A DNA stretch of 14,259 nucleotides from an uncultured Nitrosomonadales bacterium (GTDB lineage: Bacteria; Pseudomonadota; Gammaproteobacteria; Burkholderiales; Gallionellaceae). Below, piece after piece: positions 6,133-12,459 of this stretch; position 1 is the first letter of the stretch; each line of letters starts with the position of its first letter. The stretch covers positions 1 to 14,259 of the forward strand of contig CAIZNF010000322.1 in the NCBI GenBank assembly GCA_903934275.1, given 5' to 3'. The notes beneath the pieces were generated by a model. It searched no databases, was not told where the DNA came from, and worked only from the letters and a program-made list of their open reading frames with translations. Made by a program: the position numbers and the translations under genes.

Positions 6133-7746
6133 ATGCGGCAAAGCCATAACCGTAGATTAGACTATACCCGCCATGCCGGGGCGCTTCGACAGGCTCAGGG
6201 CAGGCATAGCCCGATCTATATTTGGATCGGGCTATGCCTGCTGTGCCTCCATAACGGGCTGGTTGTTGCCGGAGAAATTTCCGACCCGTTCGGCACAGAG
6301 GCCCTACTGCCGCCCCGGCCTGCATTGCGCCAGGGCGCTTCGGTTGGGGATCCCTGTGCGGAAGCCACGGATGGCGCGCTCAACCAGGTGTCCGGCCAAA
6401 AGCTCTTCGGTTTACTGGATGTGGTCAGTATCGCGTTGTGCAACAACCCGCAAACCCGCGAGGTGTGGGCAAGTGCGCGGGTGCAGGCGGCGCAGGTAGG
6501 CGTAAGCAACGCGAACTACTTGCCCAGTTCCAGCCTGACCGCTTCAGGCAACCGCAGTTGGGTAAATGCCGCACCCAGCGTCTCACAACGCAACATCGGC
6601 TTGAGCCTTTCATATTTGCTGTATGACTTCGGTGCGCGTGCGTCCAATCTGGAAAATGCGCGCCAATTACTTGTTGCCGCGACTGCCACACAGGACAGCA
6701 CGGTACAAGCGGTGTTTCTCTCTGCGGTACAGGCTTTTTACCAAACACAGGCAACTCTTGCCGCACTGGATGCCGCGCACGAATCGGAGCGCGCCGCGAA
6801 GGAAAGTTTTGCTGCCGCCGAGGCGCGTTATATCACCGGGAGCGCGACACCTGCCGACAAGCTACAAGCGCAAACCGCATACTCGCAAGCCACGCTGAAC
6901 CGCATTACCGCCAATGGCAGCATGAAAAATGCAAAGGGTACGCTGGCAAACATGCTTGGAATGGATGCCCACCGGGATGTGCCGCTGGAAGCTGCAAATG
7001 GTTTTTCCATCCAGAAAGGCCCCATCAACAACCCGCTAAAACTTGATGTCACTACTGGCAGAACTACCGATTATGCGGAAGCCGATCTTGCGAAAAAAAT
7101 GGAATCTGAAGCACTTAAAATTTTTGAGCACGATATTGCTACATTGATAGAGGAAGCACGGCAACGTCGCCCCGATTTATATGCTGCGGCAGCACAGGTA
7201 AAAGCCGCTGAGGCCAATGTAGACGCGGCGCGTGCGGCAGGAAAACCGTCTATTTCCCTATCCGCATCGACCAATCAAAGCAACAGTGCTGGCGACACCT
7301 CGCGCGGCTCATCGGCCGGCATTACTCTAAGTGTGCCGATTTTTTCAGGTTTCGCGCCAACCTATCGGATACGCGCCGCCGAAGCGCAAGTAGAAACCAA
7401 AAATGCGCAACTGGAACGCCTGCGTTTACAAGTGGCTTTGGATGTCTGGACAGCTTATCAAAATCTCGCCACGGCGACACAATCACTGCGCTCAACCGCC
7501 GACTTGCTGAACAGCGCTGAGCAATCGGAGCGTGTCGCGCTTGGCCGTTACAAAGCGGGGGTGGGCAGCATGCTGGATGTATTGAATGCGCAAAGCGCCC
7601 TGGCCAGCGCGCGCCAACAACGCATTCAATCCACGTTTAACTGGAACATCAGCCGCGCCACGCTTGCCCAGACAATGGGCAGTCTGGACTCCAACTTATT
7701 GCAAGCATTGCCGAACAGCAGCAAACAACCTGACACTGCTCCCTGA
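6133..7746 (+). CDS. TolC-family outer-membrane efflux channel
   Basis: A 537-residue outer-membrane efflux protein, the trimeric exit duct of tripartite pumps. The signal segment spans about residues 28-47 (IYIWIGLCLLCLHNGLVVAG). The mature part has two homologous OEP halves, about 70-275 and 315-525, rich in Ala/Gln/Leu coiled-coil helices. Recognisable repeats are LSYLLYDFGARASNLENAR in the first half and LSVPIFSGFAPTYRIRAAEA in the second, and AEARYITGSATPADKLQAQ against ALGRYKAGVGSMLDVLNAQS. It is somewhat longer than E. coli TolC because of an N-terminal proline-rich extension and a linker around 285-315. It has no clear Shine-Dalgarno site at ATG 6133, and the first 40 codons include a perfect hairpin. 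As the first gene of the efflux operon, it probably serves both downstream pumps. Confidence 0.93.
   Translation: MRQSHNRRLDYTRHAGALRQAQGRHSPIYIWIGLCLLCLHNGLVVAGEISDPFGTEALLPPRPALRQGASVGDPCAEATDGALNQVSGQKLFGLLDVVSIALCNNPQTREVWASARVQAAQVGVSNANYLPSSSLTASGNRSWVNAAPSVSQRNIGLSLSYLLYDFGARASNLENARQLLVAATATQDSTVQAVFLSAVQAFYQTQATLAALDAAHESERAAKESFAAAEARYITGSATPADKLQAQTAYSQATLNRITANGSMKNAKGTLANMLGMDAHRDVPLEAANGFSIQKGPINNPLKLDVTTGRTTDYAEADLAKKMESEALKIFEHDIATLIEEARQRRPDLYAAAAQVKAAEANVDAARAAGKPSISLSASTNQSNSAGDTSRGSSAGITLSVPIFSGFAPTYRIRAAEAQVETKNAQLERLRLQVALDVWTAYQNLATATQSLRSTADLLNSAEQSERVALGRYKAGVGSMLDVLNAQSALASARQQRIQSTFNWNISRATLAQTMGSLDSNLLQALPNSSKQPDTAP
6183..6241. repeat. Dispersed repeat with a 17-bp perfect hairpin inside the TolC signal-peptide codons
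   Basis: GCAGGCATAGCCCGATC (6200-6216) and its exact reverse complement (6225-6241) are separated by 8 nt. The preceding 22 nt (6183-6204) and CAGGCATAGCCC (6201-6212) also occur at 2657-2678 and 2706-2717. The sequence is therefore a dispersed palindromic repeat that now encodes residues about 17-36 of the precursor. Confidence 0.85.
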
Positions 7747-7748
7747 CA

Positions 7749-7832
7749 GCGAAAAGCCGAGCATGAAAAACCAGATATGAAAAACCAGAGATAAAAAACC
7801 GGATATGAAAAGCCATATATGAAAAAAATATT
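7749..7832 (+). repeat. 14-bp imperfect tandem repeat array carrying the macA start
   Basis: Six contiguous 14-bp units (7749, 7763, 7777, 7791, 7805, 7819) have consensus ATGAAAAACCAGAT. The first unit is degenerate, and the third has ATA instead of ATG. The last unit contributes the MacA start codon and its Lys-Lys. Three units open 5-codon mini-ORFs: MKNQI at 7763, MKNQR at 7777 and MKSHI at 7805. The third ends by overlapping the macA ATG (ATGA). Confidence 0.85.
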
Positions 7833-9066
7833 GCGTTCACCGGTGGGCTTGTTTTTTCTCGCTGTTGCTGCCATAGCAGCCAGCATCATCGTTTATCGAC
7901 AATACTACACGACCGCACCCGAACAACAATATCGCCTGCAGGAAGTTAAAACAAGCGATATCAGCCAGACCGTCTCGGCCAACGGCACGATCAATCCGGT
8001 AACTCTGGTAAATGTCGGCACGCAAGTTTCCGGCACGGTAAAAAAGCTCTATGTGGATTTCAACAGCAAAGTCGAAAAGGGGCAGATTTTGCTGGAATTG
8101 GATGATGCCCTGCTCGCCGCGCAACAAAAGCAAAGCCTGGCCAGCGTGCAAAGCGCCCAGGCTTCGCTGGAATTAACCACCGCAAACGAAGCGCGCATGC
8201 GCAACCTGTTTGCGAACGAGTATGTTTCGCGGCAGGAACTGGATACCGCTGTGCAAGCCAAAAAATCCGCCGAAGCGCAATTGCAATTGGCGCGCGCAAC
8301 GGTGGAAAAAGATCATGCCAACCTGGCTTATTCTGTGATCCGTTCGCCGGTGTCCGGTGTGGTTGTGGACCGCTCGGTGGATGTCGGCCAAACCGTTGCG
8401 GCCAGCTTGCAGACCCCGACATTATTCAAGATCGCGCAGGATCTATCCAAGATGCAGATAGACGCAAATTTTGCCGAAGCTGATATCGGCAACATCCGTG
8501 TAGGGCAAACAGTGCGCTTCACCGTAGATGCCTTTGCGGGGCGCAACTTTCAGGGCGAGGTCAAGCTGATACGGCTTAATCCGACCACGGTGCAAAATGT
8601 AGTAACCTACGATGTGGTGATCAATGTGGGCAATCCCGAGCAAATATTGCTACCCGGCATGACCGCCTATGTGAACATCGCGGTAGCCCAGCGCAAGGAT
8701 GCGTTGCTGGTTCCCAATGCCGCGCTGCGCTTCAAACCGGCCAATACCGAAATACTAAAGCCATCGGCCAATCAAAGCCAGGAGGCCGATAAAAAAAATG
8801 ATGCACAAAAAGGTGGCAACCGACCCGGTGGTTCAGCAAATACTGATGGCGCAAAACCCAAACGTGATGCTTTTTCCGGCAAGGTATATGTGCTTGAGAA
8901 AAGCAAGTTAAAACCCGTCGGTGTGACACTCGGAATCACCGACAACCGCAATACTGAAATCGTCGGTGGAGAACTCAAAGCGGGCGACCAAGTTGTAATT
9001 GGCGACGCGCAGGTGACAGACAAATCTACAGGCTCCGGTGGCAGGCCACCAATGAGAATGTTCTAA
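7819..9066 (+). CDS. macA: MacA-like periplasmic adaptor (HlyD family)
   Basis: A 415-residue membrane-fusion protein that would bridge the ABC permease and TolC across the periplasm. An N-terminal membrane anchor spans residues 9-28 (PVGLFFLAVAAIAASIIVY). The first lipoyl half lies at about 60-95 (NVGTQVSGTVKKLYVD...), an alpha-hairpin at about 97-170, and the second lipoyl half at SVIRSPVSGVVVDRSVDVGQ. A beta-barrel (about 205-295) and a membrane-proximal domain at the C-terminus complete the fold. A hydrophilic Lys/Asn/Gly/Pro insert at about 310-355 is longer than in E. coli MacA. No Shine-Dalgarno site is seen before the ATG, which sits in the last unit of the 14-bp array, so translation may depend on coupling. 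The stop overlaps the next start by one base (TAATG). Confidence 0.9.
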   Translation: MKKILRSPVGLFFLAVAAIAASIIVYRQYYTTAPEQQYRLQEVKTSDISQTVSANGTINPVTLVNVGTQVSGTVKKLYVDFNSKVEKGQILLELDDALLAAQQKQSLASVQSAQASLELTTANEARMRNLFANEYVSRQELDTAVQAKKSAEAQLQLARATVEKDHANLAYSVIRSPVSGVVVDRSVDVGQTVAASLQTPTLFKIAQDLSKMQIDANFAEADIGNIRVGQTVRFTVDAFAGRNFQGEVKLIRLNPTTVQNVVTYDVVINVGNPEQILLPGMTAYVNIAVAQRKDALLVPNAALRFKPANTEILKPSANQSQEADKKNDAQKGGNRPGGSANTDGAKPKRDAFSGKVYVLEKSKLKPVGVTLGITDNRNTEIVGGELKAGDQVVIGDAQVTDKSTGSGGRPPMRMF

Positions 9067-9767
9067 TGGCAGAATCCGTCATTCGCATTGAAAGCCTGCA
9101 CAAGTCGTACGAAACGTCCGCCGGATTATTTCCGGCATTGAAAGATGTCAGCCTCAATATCGCTACAGGTGAATTTGTCGCGATCATGGGCCCCTCCGGT
9201 TCAGGCAAATCCACTTTTATGAACCTCCTAGGTTGTCTCGACAAGCCGAGTGCCGGGCGCTATGTTCTGGATGGTCGCGATATTGCGGGTCTGGGAAAAG
9301 ATGAGCTGGCCTTGTTGCGCAACCGCACCATCGGCTTCGTATTTCAAGGCTTCAATTTGTTGCCGCGCATGACGTTGCTGGACAATATCGCATTACCGCT
9401 GATCTATTGCGGGGTGAAACACGAAGAGCGCAAACAACGCGCACAGGCACTGCTTGCCAAGGTCGGGCTGGGAGGCTACGCGGCCTCCATGCCCAACAAA
9501 ATTTCCGGTGGGCAACAGCAGCGCGTGGCAATTGCGCGCGCACTGATTAACCGCCCTCGCTTGCTTCTCGCCGACGAGCCAACAGGCAATCTCGACAGCC
9601 AAACCAGCGAAGAAATCATGGCGTTATTTGAAGAACTTAACCGTGAAGGCATCACCATCGTACTGGTGACCCACGAAACAGACATTGCCCGGCACGCCAA
9701 ACGCCAAGTGAGATTCCATGACGGGCGCATCGTCAGCGACGAACTTACACAAGAGATCACTGCATGA
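9066..9767 (+). CDS. ABC transporter ATPase, MacB/LolD type
   Basis: A 233-residue nucleotide-binding subunit. Walker A is GPSGSGKST at 42-50, the Q-loop glutamine is 94 in FVFQGFNLLP, the signature is SGGQQQR from 147, Walker B is LLLADE at 166-171 with catalytic Glu171, the D-loop is GNLDS and the switch His is 203 in VTHETD. All key residues are intact. LLPRMT after the Q-loop and the overall length fit the MacB/LolD/FtsE group. Unlike E. coli MacB, the ATPase is a separate polypeptide, with its permease in the next gene. Its start overlaps the macA stop. Its own stop overlaps an ATGATG at 9764 that probably was the original permease start. Confidence 0.95.
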   Translation: MAESVIRIESLHKSYETSAGLFPALKDVSLNIATGEFVAIMGPSGSGKSTFMNLLGCLDKPSAGRYVLDGRDIAGLGKDELALLRNRTIGFVFQGFNLLPRMTLLDNIALPLIYCGVKHEERKQRAQALLAKVGLGGYAASMPNKISGGQQQRVAIARALINRPRLLLADEPTGNLDSQTSEEIMALFEELNREGITIVLVTHETDIARHAKRQVRFHDGRIVSDELTQEITA

Positions 9768-9877
9768 TGAGAACATCTAAAAATTCAGAGTTCGCCCAAA
9801 TGCAAGGCGCGCAAATAATTGCGCCGCGCCGCATATGGGTTATATGCAAGCAAGCAAGTTTTTACGCAACGCGGTAG
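9764..9877 (+). pseudogene. 37-codon in-frame remnant in front of the permease gene
   Basis: ATGATG overlaps the ATPase stop (ATGA), as expected for a coupled permease start. The frame reads MMRTSKNSEFAQMQGAQIIA, then PRRIWVICKQASFYATR, and stops at TAG 9875-9877. It is in the same frame as the permease, whose current ATG lies three codons later. After the first few residues it is made of repeat-like sequence. I infer a displaced native start rather than a functional peptide. Readthrough of the TAG would join it to the permease. Confidence 0.5.
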
Positions 9878-9960
9878 GGGCGATTCATGAATCGCCCGTA
9901 CGGGATGAAGTGGGGTAAGCAGGCAAGCCGCGTAGCGGATGCTCGCAAATCTGGATTTTT
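9779..9960. repeat. MITE-like element with 11-bp terminal inverted repeats at the permease 5' end
   Basis: AAAAATTCAGA (9779-9789) and TCTGGATTTTT (9950-9960) are inverted repeats matching at 10 of 11 positions and bounding 182 bp. Inside are GCGCAAATAATTGCGC (a 6-bp stem), GCATAT with ATATGC, and a 28-nt near-palindrome at 9874-9901 centred on GGGCGATTCATGAATCGCCC. No obvious target duplication was found, so the exact boundaries are tentative, and it may be two repeats side by side. Confidence 0.55.
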
Positions 9961-11173
9961 CGCAATGCTCGGCGAAGCGTGGCGAGCGATGGGAGCTAAC
10001 CGCCTGCGCACCATGCTGACCATGCTCGGCATGGTGATCGGTGTCGGTGCGGTGGTATTGATGATGTCCATCGGACAAGGCGCGCAATATGCCATCAAGC
10101 AAACCATCGCCGCGATGGGCAGCAACCTGTTCGTGCTGCTTTCCGGCAGCACTTCGGCAGGCGGAGTTCGCTCGGGCGGAGGCGGCAATCTTACCCTGAC
10201 ATCTGGCGATGCAGATGCGATTACCGAACTGCCCGGCGTGCAGGTCGCGGCACCGATTCACCCCGGCAATGCCCAGGTTGTGTATGGGCCAAACAACTGG
10301 AACACCTCCATTATCGGCACCACCCCGGCCTATCTGGAGGCGCGCTCCTGGCCGGTTATTTCGGGATCTGCCTTCACCGACTCGGATGTGCGCTCCGCCA
10401 CGCGTGTCGCGCTGGTCGGCAAAACTGCGGCAGAAAATTTATTCGGCGACGAAGATCCTGTCGGCAAGACCTTCCGCATCCGCCAAAGCCCATTTGTCGT
10501 CCTCGGGACATTAGCGGGCAAGGGCCAGGGCATGGATGGGCGCGATCAGGACGACACCATCATTATTCCTCTTACTACCGCGCAACGTCAGGTATTCGGC
10601 TCCCAATTTCAGGGATCGGTGCGCATGATCATGGTGCAGACCACCACCCAGGAAATCATGCCCGCAGTTGAAAAATCCATGACAGAATTACTACGCCAGC
10701 GGCATCGCATACGCGAAGGTATGGATAACGACTTCTCCCTGCGCAATCTCACGGCTGCAGCTGATTCCGCCGAAGAGAGCACGCGCGTCATGTCGTTGCT
10801 GCTTGGCGCAATTGCATCGGTTTCACTGCTGGTGGGCGGTATCGGCATCATGAATATCATGCTGGTTTCGGTAACCGAACGCACCCGCGAAATTGGCATT
10901 CGCATGGCAATCGGCGCGCGTGAACGAGACATCTTGCTGCAATTTCTGCTGGAAGCCATCATCATCTCGGTAGCCGGTTGCTTCATTGGCCTGCTATTAG
11001 GTATCGGCGGCGCGCTTCTGGTCAATAAGCTAACCGGTACAATGGTCATCATCTCGGGCAGTTCGGCGGTCGTGGCATTTGGTGTGGCAGCAACAGTTGG
11101 CATATTCTTCGGCTTTTATCCGGCACACAAAGCGGCCCAGCTTGATCCGATAGAGGCGTTGCGCTATCAGTAG
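9887..11173 (+). CDS. MacB-type ABC transporter permease (FtsX domain)
   Basis: A 428-residue inner-membrane permease using mechanotransmission. Membrane segments lie at about 43-63 (MLTMLGMVIGVGAVVLMMSI), 301-325, 353-377 and 392-412. A large periplasmic core domain of about 230 residues lies between the first and second. The FtsX signature region reads VGGIGIMNIMLVSVTERTRE and IGIRMAIGAR, and the end PIEALRYQ is typical. The first 22 or so residues (MNRPYGMKWGKQASRVADAR, KS) come from palindromic repeat sequence. Family members usually begin close to GFFAMLGEAWRAMGANRLRT. ATG 9887 has AGGGG 6 nt upstream, partly shared with the preceding TAG. ATG 9905 and 9965 are alternative starts in the same frame. 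The gene forms one pump with the preceding three genes. Confidence 0.9.
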   Translation: MNRPYGMKWGKQASRVADARKSGFFAMLGEAWRAMGANRLRTMLTMLGMVIGVGAVVLMMSIGQGAQYAIKQTIAAMGSNLFVLLSGSTSAGGVRSGGGGNLTLTSGDADAITELPGVQVAAPIHPGNAQVVYGPNNWNTSIIGTTPAYLEARSWPVISGSAFTDSDVRSATRVALVGKTAAENLFGDEDPVGKTFRIRQSPFVVLGTLAGKGQGMDGRDQDDTIIIPLTTAQRQVFGSQFQGSVRMIMVQTTTQEIMPAVEKSMTELLRQRHRIREGMDNDFSLRNLTAAADSAEESTRVMSLLLGAIASVSLLVGGIGIMNIMLVSVTERTREIGIRMAIGARERDILLQFLLEAIIISVAGCFIGLLLGIGGALLVNKLTGTMVIISGSSAVVAFGVAATVGIFFGFYPAHKAAQLDPIEALRYQ

Positions 11174-11199
11174 CAATTTTTTTAAGACGAGGTTTTTAA

Positions 11200-12459
11200 A
11201 TGGAAGTGGTGTCTCAAGCAGAATCCTTGGCAGAATCCTCAGCAGAATCCCTGGCAGCACCTTCGGTGCGCGCTAAGCGGCGCACATGGATCGCACCGGT
11301 TGCCATCCTGCTTATTGCGCTGGCTGCCGGAATCTGGTTCTGGCAGGCTGGCAGCCCCGCAGCCAAACCCAAGGGAGCCGGCGTGACCCAGGTGGTAAGC
11401 GCCACCGTGGCGCAAACCGATATATCGGTCAGGCTCACTGCAAACGGTACGGTATCAGCGCTACAAACTGTTGAGGTGCGCCCGCAAATCAGCGCCACCG
11501 TCAAAGCAGTACATATCAAGGAAGGACAGTTTGTACACAAGGGCTACCGGTTATTCACGCTTGATACGCGTACCGAGAATGCCAATCTCAGCAAGGCCGA
11601 AGCGCAGGTAATCAAGGATCGTAGCGACCTGGCAAATGCCGAGCGCAACCTCGAACGCCAGCGTGAGTTGCTCAAGCAGGAATTTGTTTCACAGGCAGAA
11701 TTTGATGCGGCACAGAACCAGGTAAATGCGCTACGCGGCCAAGTTGCAATCGACCATGCATCTGCGGAAGCAAGCCACGTGGCACGCAGCTTCGGCGAAA
11801 TCAGCGCACCGATTTCCGGGCGCACGGGTGCCATTGCAATCTACCCGGGAAGTCTGGTACAGCCCGGTGGCATCCCGCTGGTGAACATCACGCAAATTGA
11901 CCCGATCAACGTCAGCTTCACATTGCCGGAACGCGAACTTGCCGCTTTGCAGCAGATATTTGCCAAAGGCGAAGTGCCTGTCAGCGCGGAGCTGGATCAG
12001 GCCGGTCAGCCAGCACTTAAAGGACGCTTGGTATTTGTCGACAATGCGGTGGATACAACAAGTGGCACCATTCGCCTCAAGGCACAGTTTCCCAACCCGG
12101 ATAATCGCCTCTGGCCGGGTATGTTTGTCACGGTAACGCTTGCGCCGCGCACGCTGACCGGCGCACTCACAGTTCCTGTGCAGGCGGTGCAAACCGGGCC
12201 GGAAAAGAAATTTATTTATGTGATCGGGGCAGACCGCAAGGTAACATCGCTGCCAGTCAAGGTGCGTTTGATCCAGGACGGCATCGCCGTGGTCGAAGGT
12301 ATCACACCGGGTGTGCGTGTCGTCGTGGAGGGCGCGCAGAACATCAGGCCGGGTATTGTGGTGGATGAATCAGAGGGCAGAAAACAGAAGACAGAGGAAA
12401 GCCACGACAAGAACACGGGCAAGGGCGCAGCGAAGCCCGACAACGCGGGCAAGCAATGA
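11200..12459 (+). CDS. RND efflux periplasmic adaptor, MdtA/AcrA type
   Basis: A 419-residue membrane-fusion protein preceded by GACGAGG, with GAGG 7-8 nt before the ATG. An N-terminal Ala/Glu/Ser-rich cytoplasmic stretch (residues 6-20) precedes a basic patch RAKRR and one membrane anchor at about 30-49. The first lipoyl half is VEVRPQISATVKAVHIKEGQ, the alpha-hairpin spans about 125-185, and the second lipoyl half is EISAPISGRTGAIAIYPGSL. The barrel includes INVSFTLPERELAALQQIFA and DTTSGTIRLKAQFPNPDNRL plus WPGMFV, wording typical of MdtA-type adaptors. The tail from about 390 is hydrophilic and low in complexity. The stop overlaps the start of the RND pump gene (ATGA), so the two are coupled and surely form one pump. 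Confidence 0.93.
   Translation: MEVVSQAESLAESSAESLAAPSVRAKRRTWIAPVAILLIALAAGIWFWQAGSPAAKPKGAGVTQVVSATVAQTDISVRLTANGTVSALQTVEVRPQISATVKAVHIKEGQFVHKGYRLFTLDTRTENANLSKAEAQVIKDRSDLANAERNLERQRELLKQEFVSQAEFDAAQNQVNALRGQVAIDHASAEASHVARSFGEISAPISGRTGAIAIYPGSLVQPGGIPLVNITQIDPINVSFTLPERELAALQQIFAKGEVPVSAELDQAGQPALKGRLVFVDNAVDTTSGTIRLKAQFPNPDNRLWPGMFVTVTLAPRTLTGALTVPVQAVQTGPEKKFIYVIGADRKVTSLPVKVRLIQDGIAVVEGITPGVRVVVEGAQNIRPGIVVDESEGRKQKTEESHDKNTGKGAAKPDNAGKQ
11218..11253 (+). repeat. 12-bp tandem repeat in the adaptor N-terminus
   Basis: Three units, GCAGAATCCTTG, GCAGAATCCTCA and GCAGAATCCCTG, are followed by a partial GCAGCACC. They encode AESL, AESS, AESL in the cytoplasmic tail before the membrane anchor. 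Because the unit is a multiple of 3, copy change would alter length, not frame. Confidence 0.8.

Noticed and set aside
7749..7832. CRISPR-like array
   Set aside because: The 14-bp units are contiguous and imperfect, with no spacers and no cas genes nearby.
9066..11173. Frameshifted single MacB gene
   Set aside because: The ATPase ends cleanly with a normal C-terminus and an ATGA overlap. Separate ATPase and permease genes are common in this family, so the split is native; only the permease 5' end looks disturbed.
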